A stretch of 25,447 nt of DNA from a virus. Under the pieces are notes generated by a model. It did no database searches and was not told the origin of the DNA. It saw nothing but the letters and a program-made list of their open reading frames with translations. Shown here piece by piece: positions 24,791 to 25,447 of this stretch. The stretch covers positions 1 to 25,447 of IMG/VR virus record IMGVR_UViG_3300017951_000113; one strand, given 5' to 3'. Within the stretch, counting starts at the first letter, position 1, and each line of letters starts with the position of its first letter. The position numbers and the translations under genes are program-made.

Positions 24791-25332
24791 CGTTCTCCTC
24801 CTGCAGCCAGGTCTTCCAGCGCCTCGTTGATGATGTCCTCCAAACAACTCATGGCGGTTGAATCCAGGTCCGGTATTCGCTGCTTGGCCTTACTGGGAAT
24901 GCCCAAGATTTTTGTCTTCGCCACGTTGACGATCTCGACCCACTTGGCCTGAACTTCAGCCATCGGGACTAAAAGTCCTTCCTTCTGCTTCCTGTCCAGC
25001 TCAAGCAACTCAGCCTTCAGGTGCTCAGTGCGCGCGCGGCTCTCGTCGTAATCAGGGATGTATTCCTGCGTTCGGCTCATACGAGGGCCGCGCGGCTTTT
25101 CTGCAATCTGCTTCGGCTCTGCTTTTTCTGATTGCTTGATGGCTTTGTGCGCGGTAGTCTTTTTGGTTTGCGTTTTTCGGCGGTAGTCCTCAGCGAGTGT
25201 TGCTGCGTCGATGCGCTTTTTCCCGTTCTCGTCGGTGACGAGCTTAATCCGCCCTTGGCGGATGGCCTGGTTAATCGCCGGTGGCGATATGCCGAGAACT
25301 CGTGCTGCCTCGGCCTGAGTAATGAGTGGCAT
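24787..25332 (-). CDS. Terminase small subunit (Nu1-like, HTH DNA-binding)
   Basis: A 181-residue protein that probably recognises the packaging site on phage DNA and recruits the large terminase in the infected cell. Residues about 3-50 (ITQAEAARVLGISPPAINQA onward) look like the winged helix-turn-helix of lambda Nu1 and of excisionases. The middle, about 50-90, is rich in Lys, Gln and Ala and probably a flexible linker. Residues about 100-181 are helical and acidic (AELLELDRKQKEGLLVPMAEV), as in the part of Nu1-type proteins that binds the large subunit. It is first in the gene order, immediately upstream of the large terminase, and its stop overlaps that gene's start as ATGA. The start is the first ATG after a non-coding stretch, with no clear Shine-Dalgarno. 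The position is decisive; sequence similarity alone would leave a generic HTH protein possible. Confidence 0.85.
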   Translation of the reverse strand: MPLITQAEAARVLGISPPAINQAIRQGRIKLVTDENGKKRIDAATLAEDYRRKTQTKKTTAHKAIKQSEKAEPKQIAEKPRGPRMSRTQEYIPDYDESRARTEHLKAELLELDRKQKEGLLVPMAEVQAKWVEIVNVAKTKILGIPSKAKQRIPDLDSTAMSCLEDIINEALEDLAAGGER

Positions 25333-25447
25333 CAGGCGATTAGGGCGAAACGAAGATCTGCACTTTGCGAATGGGCGCGCTGGAAGTTAAGCGGCGTTTC
25401 TTAAGGAGATCATAGATTATTAATTAACTTGCGCGCGCAATGCCTAG
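25333..25447. other. Non-coding stretch upstream of the packaging genes
   Basis: No convincing gene is visible here on either strand. The stretch contains the self-complementary TTAATTAA (25420-25427) and a perfect 12-base palindrome, TTGCGCGCGCAA (25429-25440). It is AT-rich near 25410-25427 in an otherwise balanced sequence. Lambda-type phages carry the cos packaging site just upstream of the small terminase gene, so this is where a cos or pac site or a late promoter would be expected. No element can be assigned from the sequence alone, and the window ends here. Confidence 0.4.

Noticed and set aside
24791-24847. Upstream start for the large terminase
   Set aside because: It adds 19 Arg/Gly-rich residues overlapping the small terminase, whereas the ATG at 24790 has AGGAGG and an ATGA overlap.

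Overview
The window is the virion-structure half of a tailed phage or prophage with a lambda-type (siphovirus-like) layout. All 21 or so genes lie on the minus strand, so transcription runs from high to low coordinates. They are packed tightly: most junctions are ATGA, TGATG or TAATG overlaps, or gaps of only a few bases. The gene order matches lambda from Nu1 to J: small terminase, large terminase, gpW-like connector, portal, protease/capsid, small head proteins, gpFII-like connector, tail completion protein, tail tube, G/GT chaperones, tape measure, minor tail proteins and tail-tip hub. Several fibre and auxiliary genes follow. No integrase, repressor, lysis, replication, tRNA or host housekeeping gene is visible, so lytic and prophage lifestyles cannot be told apart from this window.

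The host is probably a cyanobacterium (marine Synechococcus/Prochlorococcus type). This rests on the fibre proteins and the protease. The large fibre carries the segment seen in cyanomyovirus virion proteins (FKTINRA..., LDLRKT.IRPDYVP). The next fibre carries the GNLTVNGTTTT...DKNIELG segment and NASAAIAQSKL repeats. The protease carries a TUDOR-like domain of the kind seen in cyanophage head proteases. This is recognition from memory, not a database search.

Region by region: 25447-22354 holds the DNA packaging genes and the gpW-like connector. 22351-17681 holds the portal, a very long protease-capsid polyprotein and two small head-associated proteins, and ends at an intrinsic terminator (17645-17668). 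17641-15506 holds the head-tail connector, a small beta-rich protein, a tail-completion protein, a possible small overlapping gene and the tail tube, and ends at a second intrinsic terminator (15454-15480). 15421-14745 holds the overlapping tail chaperones, joined by a predicted -1 ribosomal frameshift. 14752-8341 holds the tape measure, a minor tail protein and the tail-tip hub. 8344-6422 holds three accessory tail proteins, two of which appear to share a tail-tube-like domain. 6425-1 holds three large fibre or adhesin genes; the last one (LamG plus SPRY) runs off the left edge.

The most notable features are the A_AAA_AAC frameshift signal with a long open -1 frame and a downstream hairpin, the four-module TUDOR-protease-scaffold-capsid polyprotein, two intrinsic terminators placed just after the genes for the most abundant virion proteins, tube-like paralogues downstream of the tail-tip gene, and the large chimeric fibres.
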